From assembly GCA_947504025.1 (NCBI GenBank), contig CANNFX010000002.1, forward strand, positions 310,001-374,000: a stretch of DNA of 64,000 bases, given 5' to 3'. Position 1 is the first letter of the stretch. Each line of letters opens with the position of its first letter. The DNA comes from an uncultured Sphingomonadaceae bacterium. Lineage in GTDB: Bacteria; Pseudomonadota; Alphaproteobacteria; Sphingomonadales; Sphingomonadaceae. The notes beneath the pieces are model-generated. The model was not told the origin of the DNA. It saw nothing but the letters and a program-made list of their open reading frames with translations, and made no database searches. Below are positions 1 through 8,388 of the stretch, in pieces. Made by a program: the position numbers and the translations under genes.

Positions 1-95
1 GTGCGCGGTTTCTCTGGCTCGCTCTTAACACCGGGCAGCATACTGCACGCGCCGAGTAGAGCGACAGGAGCAAGAAGGGTAAATATCCGTAACAC
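1..95 (-). CDS. Lipoprotein N-terminus, partial (runs off left edge)
   Basis: The minus strand reads from a GTG at 95 into the window edge and gives a short lipoprotein signal: MLRIFTLLAPVALLGAC followed by SMLPGVKSEPEKPR. The LLGAC lipobox with the Cys at residue 17 indicates export and lipid anchoring in the envelope. Only about 31 codons are visible, so the mature function cannot be named. A TTG at 140 in the same frame is an alternative start but would put 15 extra residues before the signal. The gene is divergent from serC. Confidence 0.5.
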   Translation of the reverse strand, partial: MLRIFTLLAPVALLGACSMLPGVKSEPEKPR

Positions 96-228
96 ACCGT
101 GTTTTTGCCTGATTGTGGTTAACCAAACGCTAACTCGCAATCCTCCGTCTGGGTAATTATCAGCCGGAGTATGCCTTCCACGGAAATACGAATGCACTCA
201 CTTGACTTGTTGCAGCGCAACATTAGTG

Positions 229-285
229 CCGCACGTGGGCCACGCGGTCCCAACGCCGCGCGAGCTCTCTGTAAGGAGAGAATAC
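229..285 (+). promoter_or_regulatory. serC 5' leader with two hairpins, second one covers the RBS
   Basis: Upstream of serC a hairpin forms from CCG and CGTG (229-231, 234-237) pairing with CACG and CGG (241-247), closed by a GGC loop with a two-base CA bulge. A second stem pairs CTCTC (265-269) with GAGAG (276-280), overlapping the AAGGAG ribosome binding site at 273-278. Published comparative work describes a serC RNA motif in alphaproteobacterial serC leaders. Position and layout fit that element, but I have not matched it to the covariance model. Sequestering the RBS suggests control of translation. Confidence 0.4.
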
Positions 286-1440
286 ATGTTGAACTTACCT
301 GCGCTCAAACCTGAGCGTCCTTTCTTTTCGTCTGGACCAACCGCCAAGTTTCCTGGTTGGTCAGCGAATAATCTTAAAACCGAAGCACTAGGGCGTTCAC
401 ATCGCTCAGTTACCGGCAAGGCGCGGCTTAAATATGCCATCGACCTGACCCGTGAACTTCTGGGCGTGCCTGACGACTATTTGGTCGGCATTATGCCGGG
501 TTCGGATACAGGCGCGTTGGAATGCGCGATGTGGACAATGCTGGGCGCCGGTCCAGCGACAGTCGCCGCATGGGAAAGTTTCGGCAATGTTTGGATCCAA
601 GACGCGGTCAAGCAGCTCAAGCTGAATGATTTGACAGTACTTGATGCGGATTACGGGAAGATTCCCGATCTTGCGAGCATTCCGCAAGATAACGACGTTG
701 TCTTCACGTGGAACGGGACCACATCTGGCGCAAAAATCACCGATACGGACTGGCTCGAAGCCGGCCGCAGCGGGATTACGATCAATGATGCCACCAGCGC
801 CATTTTCGCGCAGGAAATGGATTGGGCCAAGCTTGATGCCACGACCTTTAGTTGGCAGAAAGTCATGGGTTCCGAAGCGCAGCACGGTATGCTCATTCTC
901 AGCCCCAAGGCAGTGGAGCGGATCGAAAGCTATGATCCCAAATGGCCCCTGCCAAAACTGTTTCGCCTGAAGAAGGGCGACAAGATCAACCGGGCCATTT
1001 TTGAAGGCGCGACGATCAACACACCGAGCTTGCTGGCTACAGAAGACTACATCATGGCGCTGGAATGGGCGAAGTCGCTTGGCGGACGCCAGGCGATGTT
1101 TGATCGTGCGAATGCCAATGCAAAGATCGTGACTGATTGGATTGAAGCGACGCCTTGGCTGCGCAATATGGTCCCCGACCCGGCACAGCGTACGAACACT
1201 GGCGTGTGCTTCGTCTTTCAAGGTGAATGGTATGACAGCCTGTCCGTTGAAGATCGGGCCGACGTGCCAAAGACCATCGCTAAGATGCTTGATGAGCGGG
1301 ATGTTGGCTACGACTTCAACGGCTACCGTGATGCTCCGCCGAGCCTGCGTATCTGGTGTGGCGGAACTGTGGAGCAAGAGGACTTGAAACGCCTGCTGCC
1401 GTGGATTGAATGGGCATACGAAACGCTAAAATCTGGCTAA
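286..1440 (+). CDS. serC: Phosphoserine aminotransferase
   Basis: SerC converts 3-phosphohydroxypyruvate and glutamate to phosphoserine and 2-oxoglutarate, the second step of serine synthesis in the cytoplasm. The 384-aa product is a fold-type I PLP enzyme; FSWQKVMGSEAQHG carries the probable PLP lysine at about K192. The length suits the alphaproteobacterial SerC branch, which is longer than the roughly 360-aa E. coli enzyme. The ATG at 286 is chosen because AAGGAG lies 8 bases upstream and the protein starts MLNLPALKPERPFFSSGP, as in relatives. An in-frame ATG at 202 has no such site. serA follows after 94 bases, so the two probably form one serine-synthesis unit. Confidence 0.95.
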   Translation: MLNLPALKPERPFFSSGPTAKFPGWSANNLKTEALGRSHRSVTGKARLKYAIDLTRELLGVPDDYLVGIMPGSDTGALECAMWTMLGAGPATVAAWESFGNVWIQDAVKQLKLNDLTVLDADYGKIPDLASIPQDNDVVFTWNGTTSGAKITDTDWLEAGRSGITINDATSAIFAQEMDWAKLDATTFSWQKVMGSEAQHGMLILSPKAVERIESYDPKWPLPKLFRLKKGDKINRAIFEGATINTPSLLATEDYIMALEWAKSLGGRQAMFDRANANAKIVTDWIEATPWLRNMVPDPAQRTNTGVCFVFQGEWYDSLSVEDRADVPKTIAKMLDERDVGYDFNGYRDAPPSLRIWCGGTVEQEDLKRLLPWIEWAYETLKSG

Positions 1441-1450
1441 CCGGCCTATT

Positions 1451-1472
1451 CCCGCACCGCGCGCGGTGCGGG
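1451..1472. repeat. Perfect 22-bp palindrome between serC and serA
   Basis: CCCGCACCGCG (1451-1461) is followed directly by its reverse complement CGCGGTGCGGG (1462-1472). It can form a stable GC-rich hairpin in the serC-serA transcript. No run of T follows, so it is a poor intrinsic terminator. An mRNA-stability or processing hairpin that sets the serC to serA ratio is more likely. Confidence 0.6.
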
Positions 1473-1534
1473 ACAAGCTTCCCTAATTTAGCCGGTGCAG
1501 CGTGTGTCGCGCCCGGCCAATTGCGAGAATTTTC

Positions 1535-3118
1535 ATGACAAAACCTAGAGTCCTTATCTCGGATAAGATGGATCCCAATGCAGTGCGTATCTTTGAAGAG
1601 CGCGGCTGTGATGTCGATGTGATCACAGGTCAAACACCTGAAGAACTTAAAGCAATCATCTCTCAATATGACGGCCTAGCAATTCGTTCTTCGACGACGG
1701 TAACACCGGAAATACTCGATGCTGCGACGAACCTAAAGGTCATTGGCCGTGCAGGCATTGGTGTCGACAACGTCGATATTCCTTATGCTTCGAGCAAAGG
1801 CGTGGTGGTGATGAACACTCCTTTCGGCAACTCGATCACGACAGCAGAACATGCCATCGCAATGATCATGGCCGTCGCTCGTCAAATTCCTGCGGCGAAT
1901 GCTCGCACACAAAACGGGGAATGGCCGAAAAGCGCCTTCATGGGTGTTGAAGTGACCGGCAAGACGCTGGGTTTGATCGGAGCGGGTAACATTGGTTCGA
2001 TCGTGGCAAGCCGCGCGCTTGGCCTGAAGATGAAAGTCATCGCATATGATCCCTTCCTCACGGAGGATCGTGCTGTTGAACTGGGTATCGAAAAAGTTGA
2101 TCTCGAGGCGATGCTGGCACGTGCTGACTTTGTTAGTTTGCATACGCCGTTAACCGATCAGACCCGGAATATCCTCAACCGTGAACGGCTGGAAAAGGCG
2201 AAGCCGGGTATCCGTATTGTCAATTGCGCGCGCGGTGGATTGATCGACGAAGCCGCATTGAAAGACTTGTTGGAGAGCGGTCATATTGCTGGAGCTGCGC
2301 TGGACGTATTCGCGGTAGAACCAGCTAAGGAGAATCCGCTTTTTGGGGCGCCCAACTTCATTTGCACGCCGCATCTTGGTGCATCAACCGGTGAGGCGCA
2401 GGTCAATGTTGCGCTGCAAGTTGCAGAGCAACTGTCGGACTACCTGGTGAACGGCGGTGTCACCAATGCGCTTAATATGCCGAGCCTAAGTGCCGAAGAA
2501 GCGCCCAAGTTAAGGCCATATATGGCACTGGCCGAACGCTTGGGTTCGCTAGTTGGTCAATTGGCGCATGGAAATTTGACCAAGATCAGCATCGAGCGCG
2601 AAGGCGCCGCAGCTGAGTTGAATGGCAAGCCAATCACTGGCGCAGTTCTTGCCGGACTGATGGGGCAATATTCCGATGCCGTGAACATGGTCAATGCGCC
2701 GTTTCTCGCCAAGGAGCGCGGCATGGAAGTGCGCGAAATCCGCAACGAGCGCGACGGTGCCTATAACACATTGATCCGCGTAACCGTGGCGACCAGCCAA
2801 GGTGACCGCTCAGTTGCTGGTACGCTGTTCGGTAAGGAGGTCTCACGTTTAGTTTCGATTTTCGGAATCGGGATTGAGGCGGAGTTAGCCGGCCACATGC
2901 TTTACATCGTGAATGATGACGCGCCGGGCTTCATTGGTCGCGTGGGTTCGTTGCTGGGAGAAGCTGGCGTTAATATCGGTACGTTCCATCTTGGACGTCG
3001 TGAGGCTGGCGGTGAAGCGGTGCTTCTGCTGTCTGTCGATCAAGCCATTTCGTCAGACGTATTGGACGAGGCCTGCAAGCTAGAAGGTGTTCGTATCGTC
3101 AAGGCGCTGGAATTCTGA
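1535..3118 (+). CDS. serA: D-3-phosphoglycerate dehydrogenase
   Basis: SerA oxidises 3-phosphoglycerate to 3-phosphohydroxypyruvate with NAD+, the committed step of serine synthesis. The 527-aa protein is the long form: a split substrate domain, an NAD-binding Rossmann domain with GLIGAGNIGS near residue 147, the catalytic His in PHLGAST near residue 280, an intervening domain at about 320-450, and a C-terminal ACT domain (LYIVNDDAPGFIGRVGSLL) expected to sense serine. The ATG at 1535 gives MTKPRVLISDKMDP, the family N-terminus; an upstream in-frame start at 1502 would add a non-conserved extension. hisZ follows 28 bases downstream. Confidence 0.96.
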   Translation: MTKPRVLISDKMDPNAVRIFEERGCDVDVITGQTPEELKAIISQYDGLAIRSSTTVTPEILDAATNLKVIGRAGIGVDNVDIPYASSKGVVVMNTPFGNSITTAEHAIAMIMAVARQIPAANARTQNGEWPKSAFMGVEVTGKTLGLIGAGNIGSIVASRALGLKMKVIAYDPFLTEDRAVELGIEKVDLEAMLARADFVSLHTPLTDQTRNILNRERLEKAKPGIRIVNCARGGLIDEAALKDLLESGHIAGAALDVFAVEPAKENPLFGAPNFICTPHLGASTGEAQVNVALQVAEQLSDYLVNGGVTNALNMPSLSAEEAPKLRPYMALAERLGSLVGQLAHGNLTKISIEREGAAAELNGKPITGAVLAGLMGQYSDAVNMVNAPFLAKERGMEVREIRNERDGAYNTLIRVTVATSQGDRSVAGTLFGKEVSRLVSIFGIGIEAELAGHMLYIVNDDAPGFIGRVGSLLGEAGVNIGTFHLGRREAGGEAVLLLSVDQAISSDVLDEACKLEGVRIVKALEF

Positions 3119-3146
3119 TCGAAGGTAGGGCAAGCGCGCGCCTGTT

Positions 3147-4256
3147 ATGACAGAATCAACTAGCGATTTGCTGCCCGAGGGGCTTCAGGACCGCCTGCCT
3201 GCTGATACAGCCAAGGCTGCGCGCATCATGCGTGCTGTGTTGGATGCGATGGATGCACATGGTTATGACTGCGTGCGCCCGCCTCTGGTTGAGTTTGAAA
3301 AGTCGCTGGCGATGCGGATGAGCGGATTGAACACCCGCAAGATGTTCCGCTTCACCGATCCATCCAGCTTGCGAACACTGGCTTTGCGGTCGGACATCAC
3401 CGTGCAAGTCGGCCGGATTGCTGCAACAGTGATGAAGGGCAGGGCACGTCCTCTGCGGCTTTGCTATGCTGGCGATGTTGCTGTGATGCGGGCTGATCAA
3501 TTGGACCCCGCGCGTCAACGATTGCAACTGGGTGCAGAACTGATTGGCAGCGATACAGTCGTTGCAGCGGGTGAGGTTGTTTCACTCGCTATCGAAGCAT
3601 TGGAAGCCGCCGGTGCAAAAGGCATTTCAGTTGATCTGACTTTGCCGGATCTGGTTGATACGCTGGCCGAAAAGGCAATGCCGTTAGATGAAGATGGAAT
3701 CGCTGCGGTCCGGCGTGAATTAGATACCAAGGATGCAGGCGGACTGAAGGCGGTTGGCGGAGAAGCGTACTTGCCGCTACTTTATGCGACAGGTCCATTT
3801 GCCGAGGCTATCGAACGTTTGCGAACGGTTGACGCGGGCGGCGCATTAGCCAGTCGTATCGAAGGTCTTGAACAGATCGCGGCTCGCATCGGCAGGCGTG
3901 CCCGAGTAACTTTAGACCCGACCGAGCGCCACGGTTTCGAATACCAAAGCTGGTTCGGCTTTACGATCTATGCGGAGGGTGTGCGCGGCTCACTGGGCCG
4001 CGGCGGCACATATCGCATCGGCGGTACAGACGAGGCGGCGACTGGCTTTTCGCTTTACGTCGATCCGCTAATCGACGCCCTTGCAGCGGATCAGCCTCGC
4101 GACACTCTGTTTCTGCCACTTGGCCACGACTCCGAAGCTGCCGCAAGACTGCGCGCAATTGGTTGGCGTACCGTGGCAGCATTGTCCGAAGATGATAGTA
4201 ACGCAGCCAGCGGATGTACTCACATCCTGTCCGGCACCGAACCCAAGAAATTGTGA
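3147..4256 (+). CDS. hisZ: ATP phosphoribosyltransferase regulatory subunit
   Basis: HisZ is a catalytically inactive class II aminoacyl-tRNA-synthetase paralogue that binds the short form of HisG and confers histidine feedback control on the first step of histidine synthesis. The 369-aa protein shows the HisRS-like core: VRPPLVEFEKSL near residue 40, FRFTDPSSLRTLALRSDIT as the motif 2 region, and a glycine-rich segment GSLGRGGTYRIGG near 280. It lacks a HisRS anticodon-binding domain, which separates it from hisS. hisG is not in this window. purA starts 9 bases later, so the genes are probably cotranscribed. Confidence 0.9.
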   Translation: MTESTSDLLPEGLQDRLPADTAKAARIMRAVLDAMDAHGYDCVRPPLVEFEKSLAMRMSGLNTRKMFRFTDPSSLRTLALRSDITVQVGRIAATVMKGRARPLRLCYAGDVAVMRADQLDPARQRLQLGAELIGSDTVVAAGEVVSLAIEALEAAGAKGISVDLTLPDLVDTLAEKAMPLDEDGIAAVRRELDTKDAGGLKAVGGEAYLPLLYATGPFAEAIERLRTVDAGGALASRIEGLEQIAARIGRRARVTLDPTERHGFEYQSWFGFTIYAEGVRGSLGRGGTYRIGGTDEAATGFSLYVDPLIDALAADQPRDTLFLPLGHDSEAAARLRAIGWRTVAALSEDDSNAASGCTHILSGTEPKKL

Positions 4257-4265
4257 GAACCTGAG

Positions 4266-5555
4266 ATGGCTAACGTAACAGTGATTGGTGCCCAATGGGG
4301 CGACGAGGGCAAAGGGAAGATTGTCGATTGGCTCGCCAGCCGGGCCGATGCTGTCGTGCGCTTTCAGGGCGGCCATAATGCCGGTCATACGCTCGTCATT
4401 GATGGTAAGACTTACAAGCTAAGCCTGCTACCGTCAGGCATCGTCAGCGGAACGCTGTCAGTCATCGGCAATGGCGTCGTGCTCGACCCATGGGCGCTGC
4501 GCGACGAAATCGCCAAGATTGAAGCGCAGGGCGTTTCGATAAGCGACGACAACTTGGCTGTGGCAGACAACTGCCCACTGATCCTTCCGATCCACCGTGA
4601 TCTGGACGGCTTGCGCGAGACGGCTGCTGGCAGTGGCAAGATCGGCACCACAGGACGCGGCATTGGCCCCGCTTATGAAGACAAGGTCGGGCGCCGCGCG
4701 ATTCGCGTGTGTGATCTGGCGCATCTGGACAAGCTGGACCCACAGCTTGACCGCCTATGCGCGCATCACGATGCATTGCGCGCTGGTTTCGGCGAGCCGC
4801 CGGTCGACCGCGATCGCCTACTCGCGGACCTCAAGGAAATCGCGCCGTTCGTTCTGAAATACGCGCAGCCGGTCTGGAAGCGTTTGAAGAAGGTCCGCAA
4901 GGCAGGTGCCAAGATCTTGTTCGAAGGCGCACAGGGCGTGCTGCTTGATGTTGATCACGGTACTTATCCCTTCGTCACCAGCTCCAACACGGTCAGCGGC
5001 ACTGCTGCCAGCGGTTCGGGCCTTGGTCCGGGATCGACCGGTTTTGTGCTCGGTATCGTGAAAGCATACACCACGCGTGTGGGTTCCGGTCCGTTTCCAA
5101 CTGAGCTTGAAGATGAAACCGGCCAGACACTTGGCGAGCGCGGGCACGAATTTGGCGTTGTCACAGGCCGCAAACGCCGTGTCGGCTGGTTCGATGCCGT
5201 GATTGTACGCCAGAGTTGTTCGATTTCCGGTGTGACCGGCATAGCGCTCACCAAAATCGACGTTCTCGACGGCTTTGAGACGGTAAAAATATGCACCGGC
5301 TACCGTTTGCGTGGCAAGGTGATGGATTACCTCCCCGCCCATGCAGCAGATCAGGCAGAAGTCGAGCCGATCTACGAGGAAATGGAAGGCTGGGAAGGCA
5401 CCACCGCCGGCGCACGCAGCTGGGCCGACCTGCCCGCCAACGCGATCAAATATATTCAGCGGGTGCAGGAATTGATCGAAACACCTGTGGCCCTGGTTTC
5501 CACCAGCCCGGAACGTGACGATACTATTTTGGTGCGCGATCCCTTCATGGATTGA
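4266..5555 (+). CDS. purA: Adenylosuccinate synthetase
   Basis: PurA joins IMP and aspartate using GTP to form adenylosuccinate, the first step from IMP to AMP. The 429-aa protein has the normal family length. Clear marks are the P-loop WGDEGKGK at residues 11-18, GGHNAGHT near 38-45, [14 protein letters not shown] near 128, [20 protein letters not shown] near 220, and the GTP-binding [11 protein letters not shown] near 300. It is the last gene of the serC-serA-hisZ-purA block; a lipoprotein gene follows after 31 bases. Confidence 0.97.
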   Translation: MANVTVIGAQWGDEGKGKIVDWLASRADAVVRFQGGHNAGHTLVIDGKTYKLSLLPSGIVSGTLSVIGNGVVLDPWALRDEIAKIEAQGVSISDDNLAVADNCPLILPIHRDLDGLRETAAGSGKIGTTGRGIGPAYEDKVGRRAIRVCDLAHLDKLDPQLDRLCAHHDALRAGFGEPPVDRDRLLADLKEIAPFVLKYAQPVWKRLKKVRKAGAKILFEGAQGVLLDVDHGTYPFVTSSNTVSGTAASGSGLGPGSTGFVLGIVKAYTTRVGSGPFPTELEDETGQTLGERGHEFGVVTGRKRRVGWFDAVIVRQSCSISGVTGIALTKIDVLDGFETVKICTGYRLRGKVMDYLPAHAADQAEVEPIYEEMEGWEGTTAGARSWADLPANAIKYIQRVQELIETPVALVSTSPERDDTILVRDPFMD

Positions 5556-5586
5556 GCCTGCGGGCTGGGCGGCTTAGGGTGGTGGG

Positions 5587-6078
5587 ATGAAGTATCTTGC
5601 CGCTCTTCTGCCCGCCCTATTGTTGGCGGCTTGCGCTCAGAAGGTCTCTGCGCCGCCTGAAGTTGCGGACTTTGTTCTGGTCGATAAGTCGGACCGGACG
5701 ATTGCGCTGTTCACCAATGGCGTCGTCACTAAGACATATGGCGGCATCCAGTTTGGCGATGCACCGCAGGGCCACAAGCAATTCGAAGGCGATGAGCGCA
5801 CTCCCGAGGGCCGCTACACCATCGACACACGCAATCCGAATAGCGCCTATCACTTGTCGCTGCGCGTATCCTATCCGAATGCCGAGGATCGCGCCTTCGC
5901 TAAGGCACAGGGGCGGTCGCCTGGCGGAGATATCTTCATTCACGGCCAACCAAATGGGCTTCCGGTCGGACGCATGGTGGGCGACTGGACCGATGGTTGC
6001 ATCGCAGTCACCAATGCGGAGATGGCCGAGCTGTGGCAGGCCATCCCCGATGGTACGCCGATTGAAATCAGGCCTTAA
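5587..6078 (+). CDS. L,D-transpeptidase (YkuD) lipoprotein
   Basis: This 163-aa exported protein carries a lipobox (LLLAAC, Cys16) and a YkuD domain. His119 in FIHGQP and Cys138 in DWTDGCIAV form the conserved His to Ser/Thr-x-Gly-Cys catalytic signature. Family members cross-link peptidoglycan stem peptides or attach proteins to them in the periplasm. The domain is minimal, with no LysM or peptidoglycan-binding module. The stop overlaps the end of the convergent membrane-protein gene by 4 bases. Whether it makes 3-3 cross-links or has another role cannot be read from sequence. Confidence 0.85.
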   Translation: MKYLAALLPALLLAACAQKVSAPPEVADFVLVDKSDRTIALFTNGVVTKTYGGIQFGDAPQGHKQFEGDERTPEGRYTIDTRNPNSAYHLSLRVSYPNAEDRAFAKAQGRSPGGDIFIHGQPNGLPVGRMVGDWTDGCIAVTNAEMAELWQAIPDGTPIEIRP

Positions 6079-6449
6079 GCCTTCGTTTCTTCCTGCATAG
6101 CTATCCGTAGTTCGAGCCGCTTAACCTCTCGCAGGATGTTGAGCATATTGATCCGGTCCCATAGCCAACCCTTGAGCGCGATCTGTGCTGTCCATGCAAT
6201 CCAGCCCAATGCGGCCCAGCGAATGAGCGACTCTGTCCCTTCCGCATTCAAAAAGCCCCAGATCGCATAGAATCCCAGTATCGTGACCAAGAAGGTCAGG
6301 ATGTTGATCAGGATCGTCCAGCCTTTCATCGGGCCGTGGAAGGAATCGCCCAATTGGCGAAAGACTCCGCGGTCTTCCGCAAGGCTTTCAAGAAATTCGC
6401 GATCGTCACTATCCAGCGCGCCGCGAATGCGTTCATCCACATTACTCAT
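6075..6449 (-). CDS. Small two-helix membrane protein, DUF6768-like
   Basis: The 124-aa protein has a charged N-terminus (MSNVDERIRGALDSDDREFLESL), a segment FRQLGDSFHGPMKGW, two likely membrane helices (about residues 45-67 and 75-95) and a charged helical tail. It resembles the DUF6768 group, whose function is not established as far as I know. Its ATG overlaps the stop of the upstream ECF sigma gene by 4 bases (ATGA), which indicates translational coupling. A role in signalling to or restraining that sigma factor is plausible from context, but no known anti-sigma domain is visible. Confidence 0.7.
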   Translation of the reverse strand: MSNVDERIRGALDSDDREFLESLAEDRGVFRQLGDSFHGPMKGWTILINILTFLVTILGFYAIWGFLNAEGTESLIRWAALGWIAWTAQIALKGWLWDRINMLNILREVKRLELRIAMQEETKA

Positions 6450-7033
6450 GTGTCATCTCCAGTTAGGGCCGCCTTCAAATGTTGGCGGGCGTGAAAGAGG
6501 CGCGATTTAACTGTGCCCGTTGGCACAGCAGCTACCTCGGCAATCTCGGCGAGGGTCAGTCCCTCGACGAAGAAGAGTTGTGCAGCGATCCGGTGATCAG
6601 GTGAGAGCAGGGCAAAGGCTTGCCGTATTGCGATCCCGTCATCGTCTCGCGATTCGGTGATGCCCTCGATCTCGGCATCATCGCTTAAGTGGGCACGGCC
6701 ACGTTGGTTGCTGCGGATTGTATCGGAGCAGCGCCGATGCAGTATACCGAAGGCCCAAGGCGCGAACTTCGCCGGATCTCGCAGTGAATGAATGCCGCGC
6801 ATGATCGAGAGCCAGCTTTCCTGCACTGCTGAACGCGCCTGCTCCCGGTCACCGAGCAAGCGACGGGCGGTGCGGAGTAATCTTGGCTGCCACCTTGCGG
6901 CGAGCCGTTGCGCTGCCTGCCGGTCGCCGCTCCAGATCATGGTGACGAGCAATTCGTCGTAAACCGTACCAGCGTCTTGGCAGGCGCTTTGGCGTTTTGC
7001 CTCTCGGGCAGGATGTTCGCGGTTTTGATCCAT
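6446..7033 (-). CDS. ECF-type RNA polymerase sigma factor
   Basis: The 195-aa protein has sigma region 2 (AVQESWLSIMRGIHSLRDP and FAPWAFGILHRRCSDTI, about residues 65-105) and region 4 (LTLAEIAEVAAVPTGTVKSR, about 150-175), with no region 1 or 3, as in extracytoplasmic-function sigma factors. It would direct core polymerase to a small stress or envelope regulon. It forms a two-gene operon with the downstream membrane protein. No zinc-binding anti-sigma gene is nearby. The start at 7033 gives MDQNREHPAREAKRQS; a slightly later start is possible. Confidence 0.88.
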   Translation of the reverse strand: MDQNREHPAREAKRQSACQDAGTVYDELLVTMIWSGDRQAAQRLAARWQPRLLRTARRLLGDREQARSAVQESWLSIMRGIHSLRDPAKFAPWAFGILHRRCSDTIRSNQRGRAHLSDDAEIEGITESRDDDGIAIRQAFALLSPDHRIAAQLFFVEGLTLAEIAEVAAVPTGTVKSRLFHARQHLKAALTGDDT

Positions 7034-7161
7034 CTGTCAGTATAGTCGCACTAGCCCGCCAATAGGTTCAATGCGTGTGGTCAATCTCCTTTGATTTCCG
7101 TAGGTTTCTTGACTTGATCCGCATTTGTTCTACGTGTGTTCCGATATTTAAGGAGCGAATC

Positions 7162-8145
7162 ATGGGTCAGGCAGATTTTAGCTACGCAGCATCGACGGCG
7201 AATGACACTGGGCTAAGTGTGTCTGTGTCGATCTTTGCCGATCGGTCTCATGTGCGCGACACGATGCGTGAAGATGCGGAAGAGGCGGGCTTCCGTTTGC
7301 TGGAAGCTGGAGATGTCGCCGCGCTGCTCGATGGTTCTGCCAAGCCGATCGGCGAAGTTGTGTTGCTCGACTGTCCGATTCTTGATGCGCAGAGCGCTGC
7401 GGCACTTTCTCGGCTTGATACTCGCGCGGCTGCTGCCGGGGCTCATCTGATTGTGTCGACGTCGGTCGATGCTCTCGATGATGTCTTCGGCTGTGTGGAT
7501 CAATCAAATCCGCAGATACTCGTTGATCCGGCGCGGGCTGAACGGATTATTGCTCTAGGCCGAGTGTTAGGCCGATTCCATAATCTGCGCCTGCGTGAGC
7601 TTTCAGAAGAGGATCGCGTGACGCTGCTTCGGCTAACTCAGCAGGTTGGTGAAATTGCTGAACGGTTGGAAGGCCTTTCAGGCCAAGGACAGCGTGAAGG
7701 TGGCGGTGCGTTCCGCTTCGAATCACCGACTCCGCCATTCAACGGGGCAGATGGAGAAGATGGCTCTGATCGTCTGGTGAGGAGCGCTCGTCCACCGTTA
7801 CCCGATCCTCGTCTCGTCCGCCGTATTATCCGCCAACGGCAATTGCGTGCGCGTTTCTTTGAAGGCGAGCTATTTGCCGATCCTGCATGGGATATGCTGC
7901 TTGATTTGACTGCAGCCCGCGTTGAACACACGCGCGTCTCGGTCACTTCATTATGTATTGCCTCAGGTGTTCCACCGACAACTGCGCTGCGTTGGATCAC
8001 TCAGATGACCGAAGCAGGCCTTCTGGAGCGAGTCGAAGACGAAGCCGACCGCCGCCGGGCTTTCATCGCTTTGACTGATGCCGCTTCAGACGCAATGGCG
8101 CGCTATTTCGACGAAATTGGCAAGGAAGCGATCTCGCTTGTGTGA
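7162..8145 (+). CDS. Degenerate receiver fused to a MarR-like winged helix
   Basis: The ATG at 7162 follows AAGGAG and gives 327 aa; an upstream in-frame start lacks an RBS. Residues about 15-130 look like a receiver fold: VSIFADRS, then EVVLLDCPILDA where the Asp sits at the phosphoacceptor position, then HLIVSTS. The conserved lysine site reads ILVDPA, so normal phosphotransfer is doubtful. A helical linker (LRELSEEDRVTLLRLTQQVGEIAERLEGL) and a Gly/Pro-rich loop lead to a C-terminal winged helix (VSVTSLCIASGVPPTTALRW, wing EDEADRRRAFIALTDA) of MarR type. Probable DNA-binding regulator; target unknown. Confidence 0.75.
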   Translation: MGQADFSYAASTANDTGLSVSVSIFADRSHVRDTMREDAEEAGFRLLEAGDVAALLDGSAKPIGEVVLLDCPILDAQSAAALSRLDTRAAAAGAHLIVSTSVDALDDVFGCVDQSNPQILVDPARAERIIALGRVLGRFHNLRLRELSEEDRVTLLRLTQQVGEIAERLEGLSGQGQREGGGAFRFESPTPPFNGADGEDGSDRLVRSARPPLPDPRLVRRIIRQRQLRARFFEGELFADPAWDMLLDLTAARVEHTRVSVTSLCIASGVPPTTALRWITQMTEAGLLERVEDEADRRRAFIALTDAASDAMARYFDEIGKEAISLV

Positions 8146-8244
8146 TTTTTTTGCTCAATTTGCGGGCATTAAGTGGACAGTTACGAAAAACGCGCTAAAT
8201 GGCCCGCAGCGAGCTTGTTGGTAATAACCATTTAGCATCGCGTG

Positions 8245-8320
8245 GGGCGGTTAGCTCAGCTGGTAGAGCATCTCGTTTACACCGAGAGGGTCAGCGGTTC
8301 GAACCCGTTACCGCCCACCA
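8245..8320 (+). tRNA. tRNA-Val (anticodon TAC)
   Basis: A complete 76-nt cloverleaf. The acceptor GGGCGGT (8245-8251) pairs with ACCGCCC before an encoded CCA at 8318-8320. The D-arm contains TAGCTCAGCTGGTAGAGCA, the anticodon stem TCTCG/CGAGA encloses loop TTTACAC with anticodon TAC, and the T-arm has GGTTCGAACCC. A TTTTT run follows immediately and may help end transcription. Confidence 0.97.
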
Positions 8321-8336
8321 TTTTTACTACGGAAAA

Positions 8337-8351
8337 TGATCCAGTGGATCA
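8337..8351. promoter_or_regulatory. Inverted repeat upstream of monooxygenase, candidate operator
   Basis: TGATCC (8337-8342) and GGATCA (8346-8351) form a perfect 6-bp inverted repeat with a 3-base spacer. It lies 17 bases after the tRNA and about 40 bases before the monooxygenase start. A dimeric repressor site is possible. No regulator gene is adjacent, so the assignment is weak. Confidence 0.3.
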
Positions 8352-8388
8352 GCCCTTGGTAAAAACTCCCAAGCGATAGCGAAGGGCA

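Noticed and set aside
119..133. Possible CtrA site TTAA-N7-CTAA upstream of the left-edge lipoprotein gene
   Set aside because: One mismatch in such a short degenerate motif is expected by chance; no other cell-cycle signal is nearby.
202..285. In-frame upstream extension of serC from 202
   Set aside because: The leader region forms hairpins and holds the AAGGAG site for the ATG at 286; the extra 28 residues do not resemble SerC.
406..1377. Long open frame of 323 codons on the minus strand opposite serC
   Set aside because: It lies wholly inside serC, lacks a ribosome site and reads as low-information, Arg/His-rich protein; serC has clear family motifs.
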